The notes under the pieces: generated by a model
Told to the model about the DNA's origin: nothing
Database searches by the model: none
Seen by the model: only the letters and a program-made list of their open reading frames with translations
DNA from: Strongylocentrotus purpuratus
Taxonomy: Eukaryota; Echinodermata; Echinoidea; Camarodonta; Strongylocentrotidae
Reading direction: 5' to 3'
DNA: 64,000 bases
Assembly: GCF_000002235.5 (NCBI RefSeq)
Contig: NW_022145612.1
Span: 20,226,360 to 20,290,359, forward strand
Shown here: piece after piece, positions 34,505 to 45,564 of the stretch
Layout of the letters: each line of letters starts with the position of its first letter
How positions within the stretch are numbered: the first letter of the stretch is position 1
Translations under genes and position numbers: made by a program

Positions 34505-37500
34505 TCAAGTGGACTTTTGTTTTGAAAACTTACTCGAATTAGTTTTTATATTCCTATCCTTCGTTTTCATCTTCGAGTCGGGATGTTTTAATGGTAATCT
34601 ACTACTGATCAATCTTTTTTTCTGGGCAACATGTTTTCTTAAACGTTCATGGAAACCGGTGTGGTATTGTGGTATTCCCATTGTGTGCATGCGTACACAA
34701 GTCTTTTCCGTCGAATCGATATCGCTCATGTCATAATCGTTACACCATTTTGGCGCGTTCTTTACCATGATAAAAGCAACTATGCGGTTATCATTAATTC
34801 TACTCTCGTTAACTCTAGCAATACATTTACCCACGAACTCCTGATGTTTTTTGAATAATTTCATATCTGCTTCAAAGTCCCCGTCATAATTTCGAACTTT
34901 CTCCCAAAATGTCTTGTTAAAATAACTGTAGAGTTTTGCATCGCCAGTATTCCACTGCAGAATTTTCGAACGCAATTCATCTGTCGTGTTTCGTTTGAAG
35001 GTGGCAGAACGAATGCCCTTTGATATATATGTGATGTCAGTCATTTTCCAACATAGTAACTTCCGAAGTAACACGAGAGACTCATCAAAATACTCGTTGA
35101 TCATTACCAGGTTGAAATCTCTGTCCAGCTGTTTGATATAATGATCAACGACGTCCATCCGGTACATATCCACAGGATCCATCCCAAGATCATAAAGCTG
35201 CATGCTATGTATTCGATTTTCCATACCCGGGTATTTCTGCTGCACATAGTTGTAATATTTCATCGGATTCGACATAAAAAGCTCAATCGGATTCTCGGAC
35301 TTTGGCAAGAAACGATCCATTTTAAAATAATAAAATCCGGACTCGAATTGTGCCACTGGATTTCTAAGGATCGTCACATATGTTGCATTGTGAAGAACCT
35401 TATCCATTTCTGACCGGTTGTATCGGATATGGTTGGTAAACATTTGGTAACCAATGCTGAAATTCCAACTTTTGGAAGTCGGTGGTCCGATTTTAGATGT
35501 GTTGAAGGTATCTGTTTCACTGAGAATATGTTTGTAATCAGGCACCAGAAATGTAAGATTGTGCTTCGTGCCGAATCTTTGGAAGACTGAAGATACTGTT
35601 GTAGAACCCGTCTTGTGAGTTTTAAGAAAGACTACATGGTGAACTTCACTGCATCCCAGGGGACGAAAGGAAGTGGCATCGTTTAATCTGTAAAACAAGG
35701 AAAAGATTTCCTGATAAATCAATTTCTAAAAACCTCTCTGGCACTACAAGATAAGCATAATGTGGTCATATTGTTATAAAGCACGAAAGAAACTTTTTTA
35801 TATCAAATTTTTGATCATAATCTAAAGGAGATGGAGAAGGTATTCTATAGGATTCCAGGACAATGTCACCTGGGCCCTGTTTCATAAAATTTGATATGAA
35901 TAACAAATAACAAGCTATACTGTTATAAGCTACTGAAATCATGGCATCTGATTGGCTGAGAGCAAATTTGTCATAGAAATTTAGCAGTTGTTATAGATAA
36001 CAAGTTTTATGAAACAGGCCCCTTGACTATACAACATTGCACTTCAGAATCTCATTTCGAGACAATACTATACATGGAAAATAGTGTGCAGTATGCCACA
36101 GAACTGATTTGATACATATATCCAGGGGGTAGATGATCTCCAACCAACTATCTTCTTTGATGTTTCATTCGATAGCAGAACAGGGGGTCACCGATGCAAA
36201 ATATTGAAGAAGCATGGGATGAAGTCAATGTTGAAGCATTGCTCTTTTTAACAAAGAGTGATATCAGAATGGAATAACCTACCTTGCAGTAGAAAGTCCA
36301 TCAGCGAACAGTTTAAAGACAAATCTAAGGAATATTTCGGCATCCACAAGAGAAGAATTTGACCCCAAAGAATTATTTTAACTGTCCATGTTATTTTAAC
36401 AGCTGCGAAGAGCCTCTCATAATATAGAACATTAATTCGTCATCGTGATTGCAAAGGGGCAAATAAGTTTAGTGTCACTTTAAGCCCACTTCATATCGAA
36501 ATGAATATTGGATACATGCTCATGAAAGTTATGCAATCATTATTCAGGTGAAAGTATTCTTCTCACGATGGCTAACGAAAGGTGTTCATGAAGTACCTCA
36601 AGCTATATGTTTTTTATTAAGTTCCTTTTTTCACATGTAATTTCGAAATTATTTAGTGTAAATACCATACAAACTTATGCTATGTAGATGTCTTTATTAT
36701 TCACGAATATCAATTTTGTAAACATGCTGTGTTTTGTTAATGCATTTTATATATTTTTTTAATAACTAAACTGAACAGAAACTGAAGTGATTATACTGCA
36801 ATACACGAAGCGGGACTTCTCCATGCATGTGTAAAGATCTTTGGATATTTGGGCGTCATACCATTTTACCATTGTATGCTAACTACGAACTGGTCTACAA
36901 CCCCAGGGTTTTTTTCAAAAAGATCCTAGGTTGAACATGACTTGTCTCCAAGTCGGACTTAAATTAAGGAAAGCTGTTAGCATCTTTTAAAATATTTTGT
37001 GAAAGTTTTTTTAAAAGGCATAAAGTGTTGATTCAAATCATTCATATTTTCTATTATCAAGGCGATATCTGTGGAATTTATAACAATTGTAAAATACTCG
37101 AATTTCTGCTTTTGAATATTTCATTTTAAGGCTACAAATGGCTCTCCATACTGTTTAAGTCCAACTTAGAGTTAAGTTCGACTTAAGAAGATCTTTGTGA
37201 AACACCCCCTAGGACTATATAAGACTTCACAAAAAATCCCTCTAGGCAAGGAGAATCACGGGAGGAGAATTACCGCCATGCAATATTGCTCATTGGATGA
37301 TAACCTGAATGGTAGTTATATATATTGTAATTGAACTTGTCAAGGAAAATTTGATATGATTTCGATGAAACGTTAAATTATAGAACTCAGTGTTTAGATC
37401 ATTTTAATTAAACTTTCCATATAAAAGAGATTAATAGTCTAAAATTTAATTTCGTTTTGATTGAAAAAGAAAAGGATACATTTGTTTCATTTGGCTCTGT

Positions 37501-38520
37501 ATAGTGAGTCTCCTGAAGTACTTGAGCTATAACAATAATTTACTCATTATTATTAGGCTATGGTCTTCCAATGTTTTTCACTAAAGTGCTTGTTCACCGC
37601 TTTATTATGTTTGTATGGACGGCAAAAAATTATAGCAAACTTGTTATGAAACAATATATTGGGCCATGGAAATTTCAAATACAGATATGTTATTGTTGCG
37701 AGATAACACGATGTTGTTATGGAAACCCGAGTAGCCGTAGTTATAGACCTTTTATGATGTGAGTCTAACCCAACTTTATAATAATAATAATAATAATAAA
37801 ACGGTGCTTATAAAGCACTTACTATACCGAAGTCTCTAAGCTCTAAAAGTAAAAGACAGTATTTCTAAGGAGGAAAATAGTCAGGAGTGTAGAGAAATGT
37901 ATTGGTCGTCAAGGGGGAGAAACAATTTATTAACACCATAAGAAGAGAAATATTACAAGTTTGGTGTATACGGATGAGGGAAAGTAGTGTTAGAGAAACT
38001 GAGCTCTTGTCTCTGTTGATATTGATTATATCTGATTGACATGCATGCATGGTAAAAGACGCCTCGATTTTGAGTCTTTTTTTTGAGAATGTCTAGCTAC
38101 TTTATACTATTTGTATTTAATATTTATTGTCCATTTCTGGAAATTTGATTTTCACTGCATGGTGTAACATAATTATACAGATTATCATTTACTACTAAAT
38201 TTTCCAAAAATTCTAGACAATAACAGTAAGTAAACAAGGTTTAACATTATGATTAAGCAGAATAAACAGAACTACATGGGTTTGGAGTCAGTGTGTCCCA
38301 TTAGCGACATACGTATTCTGCATCTATAATGATATTTTTGAATTGACCTATCACTGCATTACCTCACTCTCTGATCGTATTTGGGCTTCTTCTCTACTGA
38401 TATCAATCTCGATTGATGAGATGAGTACACGAGATCGAGCGCGATGACGATGCCGGTGAAGACAACGACTTGTACGAAGATATTTCGCCGACCATTGCCC
38501 GGTTCGACAGCTCTCGCCAT
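34505..38520 (-). CDS. Galactose-3-O-sulfotransferase family protein (Golgi type II membrane enzyme)
   Basis: Two coding exons: 38520-38363 and 35687-34505, joined in phase 2 across a 2.7-kb GT-AG intron, giving 446 residues. Exon 1 encodes a short basic cytosolic tail, a membrane anchor at about residues 14-33 (IFVQVVVFTGIVIALDLVY) and the start of the stem. Exon 2 holds the luminal domain. The 5'-phosphosulfate loop is VFLKTHKTGSTTV (72-84) and the 3'-phosphate site is ILRNPVAQFESGFYYF (about 159-174). Further family blocks are NHIRYNRSEMDKV and FDESLVLLRKLLCWK. Many N-glycosylation sequons (for example HNLT, YNRS, HNAT, FNKT) fit a Golgi lumen location. The family transfers sulfate from PAPS to the 3-OH of galactose on glycolipids or glycoproteins. 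Which GAL3ST subtype, and hence the acceptor, cannot be told from sequence alone. The C-terminus is a Lys/Ser-rich tail. Confidence 0.9.
35872..36022. mobile_element. MITE with GGGCCCTGTTTCATAAAA ends in the GAL3ST intron
   Basis: The left end GGGCCCTGTTTCATAAAATT and the right end TTTTATGAAACAGGCCCC are inverted, about 150 bp end to end. ATAACAAATAACAAG and TTGTTATAGATAACAAG blocks pair internally. Confidence 0.8.
36283..36324 (-). other. Candidate 42-nt in-frame cassette exon of the GAL3ST gene
   Basis: On the minus strand TATTCCTTAG precedes and AAG|GTAGGTT follows a 42-nt segment. It starts and ends in the same phase as the flanking coding exons, so inclusion would add 14 residues (FVFKLFADGLSTAR) to the stem region without shifting the frame. 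The donor is strong and the acceptor tract only moderate. The exon is not needed to make a complete protein, so it may be optional or spurious. Confidence 0.4.
36900..37213. mobile_element. Diverged MITE related to the GTGTTTCACAAAG family (GAL3ST intron)
   Basis: CCCCAGGGTTTTTTTCAAAAAGATC with AAGTCGGACTTAAATT on the left is mirrored imperfectly by GTTAAGTTCGACTTAAGAAG and ATCTTTGTGAAACACCCCCT on the right. It resembles an eroded relative of the copies at 2618-2908 and 18498-18793. Confidence 0.55.
37778..37840 (-). repeat. (AAT)n tract with adjoining GCTTATAAAGCAC sequence
   Basis: An ATAATAATAATAATAA tract is followed by AAACGGTGCTTATAAAGCAC. On the minus strand this reads as the 3' end and ATT tail of a short retroposon. 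Only the tail-proximal part is recognisable. Confidence 0.4.
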
Positions 38521-39227
38521 CTTTTTGCAGCTAGACATCTCTTTGTATGTGCATTGATTGGACTATGAAGATGCCCGGTAAAGATGACAGCAATAATAAC
38601 AAAAGTTACAATCCACTTCTTAATAAACTTTGCCGCAAACCTGGCGAAGGCAAAAGTGGTATATAAATCTGTTTATTATCCGTGATAACATTGTTGGATG
38701 GATCAATGATATGCTATTATAGGTGAGCTCCGTGGTTGGATATTCAAAATTCATCACTATGTGCTATTCACCTACATGAGCACATTCTGCATGAACTACT
38801 TCCTTATGACGTATGCCAAGCGAACGATGCTTGCGACCTCAGGTTCATCTCTCAAATGTCGTAAGACGAGTACGCCTACGTGTATATGCAATCACGACGG
38901 ACGGATAGTTTGGAAGAAATAATCTATACAAAGCACTGGTATTTTCCACTGGCAATGTATCAAGCAACGGCAAACGAACCAATAATATTAACTGCCTGCA
39001 AAAAATATTTAAGCACCAAAGACTTTGACAGACGAAAACCACGAATATCCTCCTGGAAAAAATCATGAAAGGTTGATTTCCTCTCAGTATTACATTGTAT
39101 GTAGTGGAGAAATAAAAGTACACAATGATAACATGAACATTTCTACTGTATGTATAATGTATGCCTGCTCCGAGACTGCGCGCCCAATCAGCTTAGAAAA
39201 TCACACAATCTCAACGCTAAAACGTAG
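38521..39227 (-). promoter_or_regulatory. GAL3ST upstream region
   Basis: This holds the 5' UTR and presumably the promoter of the sulfotransferase gene. No TATA box or other motif could be assigned with confidence, and open frames here are short. Confidence 0.3.
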
Positions 39228-39235
39228 ACGCTCAG

Positions 39236-41391
39236 CACTGGCGTACCTATGGGGGGGGGCAGGGGGGCAGAGTGCCCCCCCTGACGGGCTCCAGGGGAAA
39301 AAAAGAAAAAGGGGAAAGAAAAGAAAAGAAAGGAAAGGAAAGAAAAAGAAAAAAAGGAAAAGGGAAGAAAAAAGGAAAGAAAGAGAAAAAAGGAAAGAAA
39401 GAGAAAAAAGGAAAAAAGGGAAAGAAAAAAGGAAGAAGAAGAGAAAAGGAAGAAAAAGGGAAAAGAAAAGGAATAAAAATGGGGAATTTTTAAAAAAAAA
39501 GACCATGGCCGTACGCACCAGGGGGGGGGGCAGTTGACACCAGATATTTTGAAAACGTACAGTTTTTTTTTTCCTGAAAATGTAGTGTAGGCCTATACCA
39601 AATCCTTCAATTCTACTTTTGAAAATGCAAAAGTACCCTCATGACCAGTTCGGTCGCTCGGACTCCCTTCACTCCTTTTGCTTTTGAGATTCTTCGAAAA
39701 CTTTTAACGCATCTTTCCCCCTCCCCCACCAGAAAAATATTCCGCATACGGCCCTGAAAAATTAAAACAAATTAAAAAATAGGAAAATATAAGTGATATA
39801 ACAAATTCGAAACTCTTCGCTGGCGCGAACTGCTTGCTAGCCTATTTTGTATTAAATGTTTTCACTTGCTCGTCCCCCTGAAAAAAGAAAAGGATTAGTA
39901 TTGCCTAGAATACAATTGTGCCTGCCCCGACGGGCCCCGACCTGCAACCATGGCAACAATAACACACAATATATGTACCAAATGTTACTAAAAGAGACTA
40001 ATTCATTTTTCTCGCTCGCTACACTCGCTCGCGAATGAATAGACATTGCTTTGGAAACAATTGTGTCCACCCTTGACCTGCAAGTCTGCAACAATATCAT
40101 TAAAAATTGAAGAGTTTTTTCGCCCTCTCGCCAAAAAGGAATTGAATCGCGTTAAACGCGATTGCGTCCATCCTGACTTGCACCAATAAAAATAAGTTTA
40201 TTTATTAATTTTTATTAAAAGAGAATTTATTTTTTTGCTTGCTCGCTATGCTCGCTTGCCAAAATAGAATTGACACCGCTAACGTGCCCGCCCCAACCTA
40301 CAACAACCAGTTAATAATTATGTACCAAACGTTATTCAAAGAAGTTTTGGTGTGCTCGTGCTCGCCAAAACGGAATTAACATCACCTTAGACATGATTGT
40401 GTAAGCCCTGCCCTGCAACAAAAAAATCTGAAATTTATGAACCAATTATCATTACAAAAATTAATAATTATGTACCAAACGTTATTCAAAGAAGTTTTGG
40501 TGTGCTCGTGCTCGCCAAAACGGAATTAACATCACCTTAGACATGATTGTGTAAGCCCTGCCCTGCAACAAAAAAATCTGAAATTTATGAACCAATTATC
40601 ATTACAAAAATTTTGCTCGCTCGCTACGCTCGCTCGCCAAAAGAGAAATAACACCGCTTTTAATAATCACGTCCCTGACATGGAACAATGAACCCAAGTT
40701 TATATACCATATTTTCCCTATAAAAAAGAAGTGATTTTTTTTGCTCGCTCGCCAAAATAGAAATAACACCGCTTTTAATAATCACGTCCCTGACATGGAA
40801 CAATGAACCCAAGTTTTATGTACCATATTTTCCCTATAAAAGAGAAGTGATTTTGTTTTTTTTCGCTCGCTACGCTCGCTAGCTCGTGGAATTATGTGCC
40901 CACCACTAACCTGCTACAATATCATTAAAAAGAGAAATGTAGGGGTTGCCTGCCCGCCAAAATGGGATTGACATTGCCTTAAACACGATTGTGCCCGCCC
41001 CTACCTGCAACAATGAAACAAATTTTATATAGCAATTCATTGAGAGAAAGATGTATTTTCGCTCGCTAGCTAAAATGGGTATAAAATCACCCTAAACACA
41101 ATATTGTTCCCGCGCCCTGCATGGGACAATTGAACCAAGTTTAAGTGGCAATTATTAAAAAGAAGTGATTTTTTTCTTGCTCGCTACACTCGTTTGCAAA
41201 AAAATGAAATTAACGTCGCTAACAAGTGAATGTTCCCACCCCAACTTGCAACAATACCAGTTTATATACCAAACGTTGCTTAAAGATTTTTTTTTTGCTC
41301 GCTTGCTCGCCAGAAGTGAAAAATAGCATCGCCTTTTTTGTTTGTTTCGGTCGCTTGCCCCCCCTGACGGAGTACCCCAGGTACGCCACTG
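39236..41391. mobile_element. 2.2-kb hAT-like TIR element carrying a ~115-bp tandem array
   Basis: The ends are CACTGGCGTACCTATGGGG on the left and, inverted, CCCCAGGTACGCCACTG on the right. ACGCTCAG flanks both sides (39228-39235 and 41392-41399), an 8-bp target duplication as made by hAT transposases. After the left end comes a purine tract (about 39297-39480). The rest is a degenerate tandem array of roughly 115-120-bp units, each with a GCTCGCTACGCTCGCTCGCC-like block, an AAAATGGAATTGACACCGCT-like block and a CCTGCAACAATG-like block. There is no transposase, so the element is non-autonomous. Confidence 0.85.
39866..41340. repeat. Tandem array of ~115-bp GCTCGC-containing units
   Basis: About 13 units are marked by GCTCGC/CTCGCC blocks near 39866, 40010, 40117, 40238, 40352, 40502, 40613, 40741, 40861, 40944, 41058, 41175 and 41294. 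Most are diverged, but 40311-40460 and 40461-40610 are an exact 150-bp duplication, and two units near 40650-40860 are nearly identical. Confidence 0.85.
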
Positions 41392-41396
41392 ACGCT

Positions 41397-41526
41397 CAGT
41401 GGCGGATCCAGGGGGGGGGGCACAGGGGGCACGTGCCCCCCCCCCCGGCCAACAAAAATATGTTAAAATCAGCCCTAAATTCGCCCAAAATATACCGAAA
41501 AAAAGGGCGTGCCCCCCCCGGCTAAA

Positions 41527-41561
<35 letters not shown>

Positions 41562-41782
41562 AAAAAAAAAAAAAAAAAAAAAAATTGCCAATGGCTGACC
41601 TAAAAAGGTGACCTTACCCCCCCCCCCTCCAACGAAGCAAAATGTCAAATTAAAAAATTCGTGACCCCCCCCCCAAAAAAAAAAAATTGTCCTCTTACCC
41701 CCCCCCCCCCCCTCCAACGAAGCAAAATGTCAAATTAAAAAAATTCGTGACCCCCCCCCCCCCCAAAAAAAAGTGTCCTCTT

Positions 41783-41814
<32 letters not shown>

Positions 41815-41883
41815 TTATTCAGCGGCCGGCTAAGTCGTTGCGATTTTTTTGGGACTAAAAATTGTTTTTAAAAGTGTCCGCTT

Positions 41884-41927
<44 letters not shown>

Positions 41928-42063
41928 CTTATTCAGCGGCTGGCTGAGTCGTTGCGATTTTTTCGGGACTAAAAAAAATATATATATATGTTCTCTTTCC
42001 CACACGGTGCCCCCCCCCCCCCCCGTGTGCCCCCCCGGTAAGAAATTCCTGGATCCGCGCCTG
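41397..42063. mobile_element. CAG-ended element with long C-runs, invaded at its left end
   Basis: The left end is CAGTGGCGGATCCAGG and the right end GAAATTCCTGGATCCGCGCCTG, with ACGCT on both outer sides if the neighbouring insertion is removed. The interior has a T-run followed directly by an A-run (41529-41584), long C-runs and a repeated CTTATTCAGCGGCCGGCTAA block followed by GTCGTTGCGATTTTTT. The same interior and ends occur inverted at 43447-43800, and related ends occur at 12320-13018. Confidence 0.75.
41793..41926. repeat. Long poly-C tracts
   Basis: Uninterrupted C runs of roughly 30 to 40 bases near 41784-41814 and 41886-41926 lie inside the CAG-ended element. They are likely to be misassembled or length-variable. 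Confidence 0.85.
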
Positions 42064-42310
42064 ACGCTATACTCTCCCGGCTCCCCACTAAGTAGTTAAT
42101 TAGGGTATGCTTGTTCCCTCCATTAATTTGAAAGCAGCCCCCTATCTCAGGGCTGCCAACATAGCGCTGGTTATAGTTAATAATAGACTTTGATCATTTA
42201 GGGTCTGGAACAAATTGTCAGGGAAAGTAACTAAACTCTATTAAAAAATGAACTCCAATATCACGAACGTCTCGCTCCTAAACTTTGTTATAGGCCAAAA
42301 AAGGGTCAAG

Positions 42311-43057
42311 GCTAAGTCCGCTCCAAAAATAATTTGCTTTTAATAGATGCTAAAGAAAACAAGAGAAACAGAGCCAAAAAACATTTAGTAAAATCGGATA
42401 ACTAATAAGAAAGTTATGAATTTTTGAAAAAGTATGAAAAGTATGGAACTTAGAAAGTCACTACACAAATTGCCAATTTGGTTATCAGTTTGTGACGTCA
42501 TTGCCTCACTATTTATCAATTGCTTTATATATTTTTATCCCATTAATTTCTCGTTTTATCCCCCAAAACTTGATCCCCCCATACCTTTGCCCAGGTTATA
42601 TGATTTGTATCATATTGGGTGCATTCATTTCACAAAATCTTTTATAAACTTTGAAGTATCGACACTATTTTCTGAATATTGTATATTCATAATCATTGAT
42701 TTTTAAATGAATAAATTATCAAAGTTCAAATTGTTCAGGATTTAACTGAAAAGAATTACTCTATATTAGTGCATCGACACAAAAACATATTACTATCAAT
42801 ATAACTTGTATGCTGGTGTGAGGAAATAAGATTTTTAGGGGGAATTGGAAATTTATATTATCAATTTAAAGAAAATGACTAGTGGATAATGAGGCAAAGA
42901 CGTTACAATTTGTAGTGTGGTTTTTTAATGTTTTTCAAGTCATTAAAAATTCATATCTTTCGTATTCGTTATCCGATTTTGCTCGACTTTCTTTTAATTG
43001 GTTTGTCTGATTTTTCTTCTTCTATTGAAAGTAAGTTATTTTTGTAGTGGACTTGCT
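42311..43057. mobile_element. ~750-bp element with long inverted arms
   Basis: The left arm begins AAGTCCGCTCCAAAAATAAT and the right arm ends ATTTTTGTAGTGGACTT. The arms also pair through AAAATCGGATAACTAATA, AAGTTATGAATTTTTGA and the reverse of AATTTGTAGTGTGG. The arms are about 200 bp each and the middle is AT-rich and non-coding. Confidence 0.7.
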
Positions 43058-43446
43058 CTTTAAAGTCCACCCTGCTATTAAGTTGGTTTTTATGTATCCT
43101 AGAAACATGACTTTGGTGTCTATCCTATGGTTTTCGAGGCGGAGAATACATTCGAATGAGTTACAATGTTCATTGGTGGCCAGCTAGGAAACCCCCCGAA
43201 TTCCAGAGACCTCAAAAGGGTCATAATCATCATCATCAGCGTTTTAAGTCCATTTCTCCCACTTTGTTAATAAGTGACTTATGGCTATTTTTAGGTAGCG
43301 GCGGCCATCTTGGACGCCATCTTAGATATGGGGGTTTCCTAGACCATCTCAAAACATTCTAACTTGTCTAAGTGGATTCTAGGTCCCCCCAAACCATGGG
43401 ATTGAAACCAAAATCATGTCTCTAGGATGGATAATAAGTGATGTAT

Positions 43447-43800
43447 CAAAGGCGGATCCAGGAATTTCTTCCCGGGGGGGGGGGGGGGCACACGGGGGGG
43501 GGACACACTGGGGGAAAAAAAACTTTTATATATATATATATATATATATTTTATATATTTTTTTTTTTGGTCCCCAAAAAAATCGCAACGACTTAGCCGG
43601 CCGCTGAATAAGCGGGGGGGGGGGGGGGGAGTAGGGGGGAGGGGGTGGGGGAAAGAGCACATTTTTTTTTTTTTTTTTTTTTTTTTTTGGCCGGGGGGGG
43701 GGGGGGCATGTCCCTGTTCGCCGGTACATTTTTGGCGAATTTGGGGCTGATTTCAACATTTTTTGGGGCCGGGGATGGGGGGGGGGCACCTTTTGTTGCA
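43447..43800 (-). mobile_element. Second, inverted copy of the CAG-ended C-run element
   Basis: It starts GGCGGATCCAGGAATTTCTT, contains AATCGCAACGACTTAGCCGG and GGCGAATTTGGGGCTGATTT, and reads as the reverse complement of the element at 41397-42063. The far terminus is missing. A TATATA run and several long G and T runs interrupt it. Confidence 0.75.
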
Positions 43801-43966
43801 ATTTGGGGGTTGGGGTGTTATTTACCGTATTAATGACTAGACTAACATTTTATGTATCAGTATCAGGTTTCCAGGTATCCGGATAATTATGTTATTGTTG
43901 TGAGATACATGAAATCAATCATTACACATGGTACAATCATCTATAAATGTCACGTACTTGTAATAT

Positions 43967-44028
43967 ATACACACACACGCACGCACACACACATTCACAC
44001 ACACCCACACACGCTCACATACAACCTC
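43967..44028. repeat. (CA)n-like microsatellite
   Basis: An imperfect ACACAC repeat with GC and TC interruptions. A CAGGGGCGGCGATCCCGGGG fragment with T and G runs follows at 44034-44130 and may be a truncated CAG-ended element. Confidence 0.8.
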
Positions 44029-44130
44029 ACACGCAGGGGCGGCGATCCCGGGGGACGGGAGGACACGTACCCCCTCAATTTTTTTTTTTTTTTTGGGGGG
44101 GGGGGGGGGAGATCGCCTCCCCCCCCCTGG

Positions 44131-44867
44131 AAATTCGAAAAAGTGCAAAAATAAAAGTGTATAGCAAATACTTACTTAAGACTGCAACAAACCTAAGGCT
44201 ATGGAGGGCCCAAGAGAGCGGCGTTTGGAAAAATGTAATGCAAAAATCTTCTCGCATAATATCCTTCAAAGTGTACAAGTAAATATTGTTGAAAAGTGAA
44301 GTGTGAACAAATTATATTGCTTGTTTTTATACTATAGTTTTGCTAAGGATGTAATTTTGTAACACCACAAAACTTCAAAAACCTGTGAGAGGGTAGTCAC
44401 TTCCGTCACCTTCGCCCTCTCGTTCACTATGCTCCCTCGCACTGGCGTATATGATGTGGAGCTGGAGGCAGTTGCCCCCCAAAAAAATTCAAACGTGGTT
44501 TATTTCTAATTCGATACCAATGATTTACAAATGTTGCTGAAATGGCTTGGTATTTCGCTGGGCTTCTGGGGGTTCTGCCCACTGGACCACACCAAGGCCA
44601 AACAAAAAAATCATTTGGTTGTCCTCGATTGCTTTTCTGGAGTAGGGGCGGGCGGGTTTTTTTATAATTTTTTTTTTTATAATTTCATTTTTTTGGGACT
44701 TGTTTTAAAAAAATGAATATTTCCCATATAGAACAAAAAATCATTGGGATGCAAGCATTTAAACAAACGAAGTCAATAAAACACTTTAATATGGTAAAGG
44801 ACAATGAATGTACAATGAAAGTCAAGACCAACACAAGAAAGTAAATTTGGCTTTGAAATACAGCACC
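44131..44867. other. Intergenic DNA with a partial element end
   Basis: CACTGGCGTATATGATGTGG near 44440 resembles the terminus of the element at 39236. GGGCTTCTGGGGGTTCTGCC and CACTGGACCACACCAAGGCC near 44560 are a diverged copy of the tandem unit at 45391. No gene is seen. Confidence 0.5.
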
Positions 44868-45068
44868 TTTTAAATCCCCACTGTATTACTTATAGCTACT
44901 TGCACCCTCTCTATAGCAAACAATGCCTAATCGGTGACCAGCGGTCCCCCATGATCCTATTTTTCTTATATGTTAACTGAGAGCTGATTTGATGAGATAA
45001 CCACCTGTCCAGTGACCTTGCAGGGTGGTCTAATCGCTCCTGTAAACTAGTACAAATGGGCTTTAAAA
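44868..45068. mobile_element. Dispersed ~200-bp repeat, copy 2 (reverse orientation)
   Basis: This is the reverse complement of the repeat at 17764-17970, sharing GGTCCCCCATGATCCTA, GATGAGATAACCACCTGTCC and GGGTGGTCTAATCG. It is bounded by CTTTTAAA and CTTTAAAATG. The copies are clearly diverged but alignable by eye over their whole length. Confidence 0.7.
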
Positions 45069-45239
45069 TGAGTTAAAGAATGCTCAGAACCTGATTTGAC
45101 CGGCATTTTGACATAGCAAAATACAAATGGCAAGTTTGATAAATATAGAATTGCTTACTAAGAAGACAAAACTGGCAAAGGGACGGATTAAGATCGTTGC
45201 AAAATGCATAAAATGGTATGTTTGGCGTTTAAATTGCCC

Positions 45240-45320
45240 CCCCCCCCAAAAAAAAAAAAAAAATAATAATAATAATAATAATAAAACAAATAAATAAATA
45301 AATTTATAAATAAATAAATT
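45240..45320. repeat. C-run, A-run, (AAT)n and (AAAT)n cluster
   Basis: Successive simple repeats over about 80 bp. Confidence 0.85.
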
Positions 45321-45390
45321 ACGAGCGGCCCGAGCGGTCTATAGGACAACCAAATATTTTTTTTTGGGGGGGGCCTATTATGTCTAAATC

Positions 45391-45564
45391 CCTGGGCTTC
45401 CGGGGGCTTCGCCCCCTGGACCCCACCAGGGCCCTAAGGTGGACCCCTGAATGCTCATCTGACCGTAATTAAATGCCTAAAAAAACCTGAGCCTCCGGGG
45501 GCTCTGCCCACTGGACCCTACCAAGGGCCCTAAGGCAGCCCCTGGATGCTCATCTGATCGTAAT
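45391..45564. repeat. Two-copy tandem repeat of ~95 bp
   Basis: CCTGGGCTTCCGGGGGCTTC, GCCCCCTGGACCCCACCAGG and ATGCTCATCTGACCGTAAT recur 95 bp later with a few changes. A third, partial relative lies near 44560. Confidence 0.8.

Noticed and set aside
39025-39537. A 170-residue open frame ending in Lys/Arg/Glu repeats
   Set aside because: Its second half is the purine tract at the left end of a TIR element, and the first half has no recognisable motif.
43414-44282. Several Pro/Gly/His-rich open frames
   Set aside because: They derive from G, C, T and CA runs inside a C-run transposon copy and a microsatellite.
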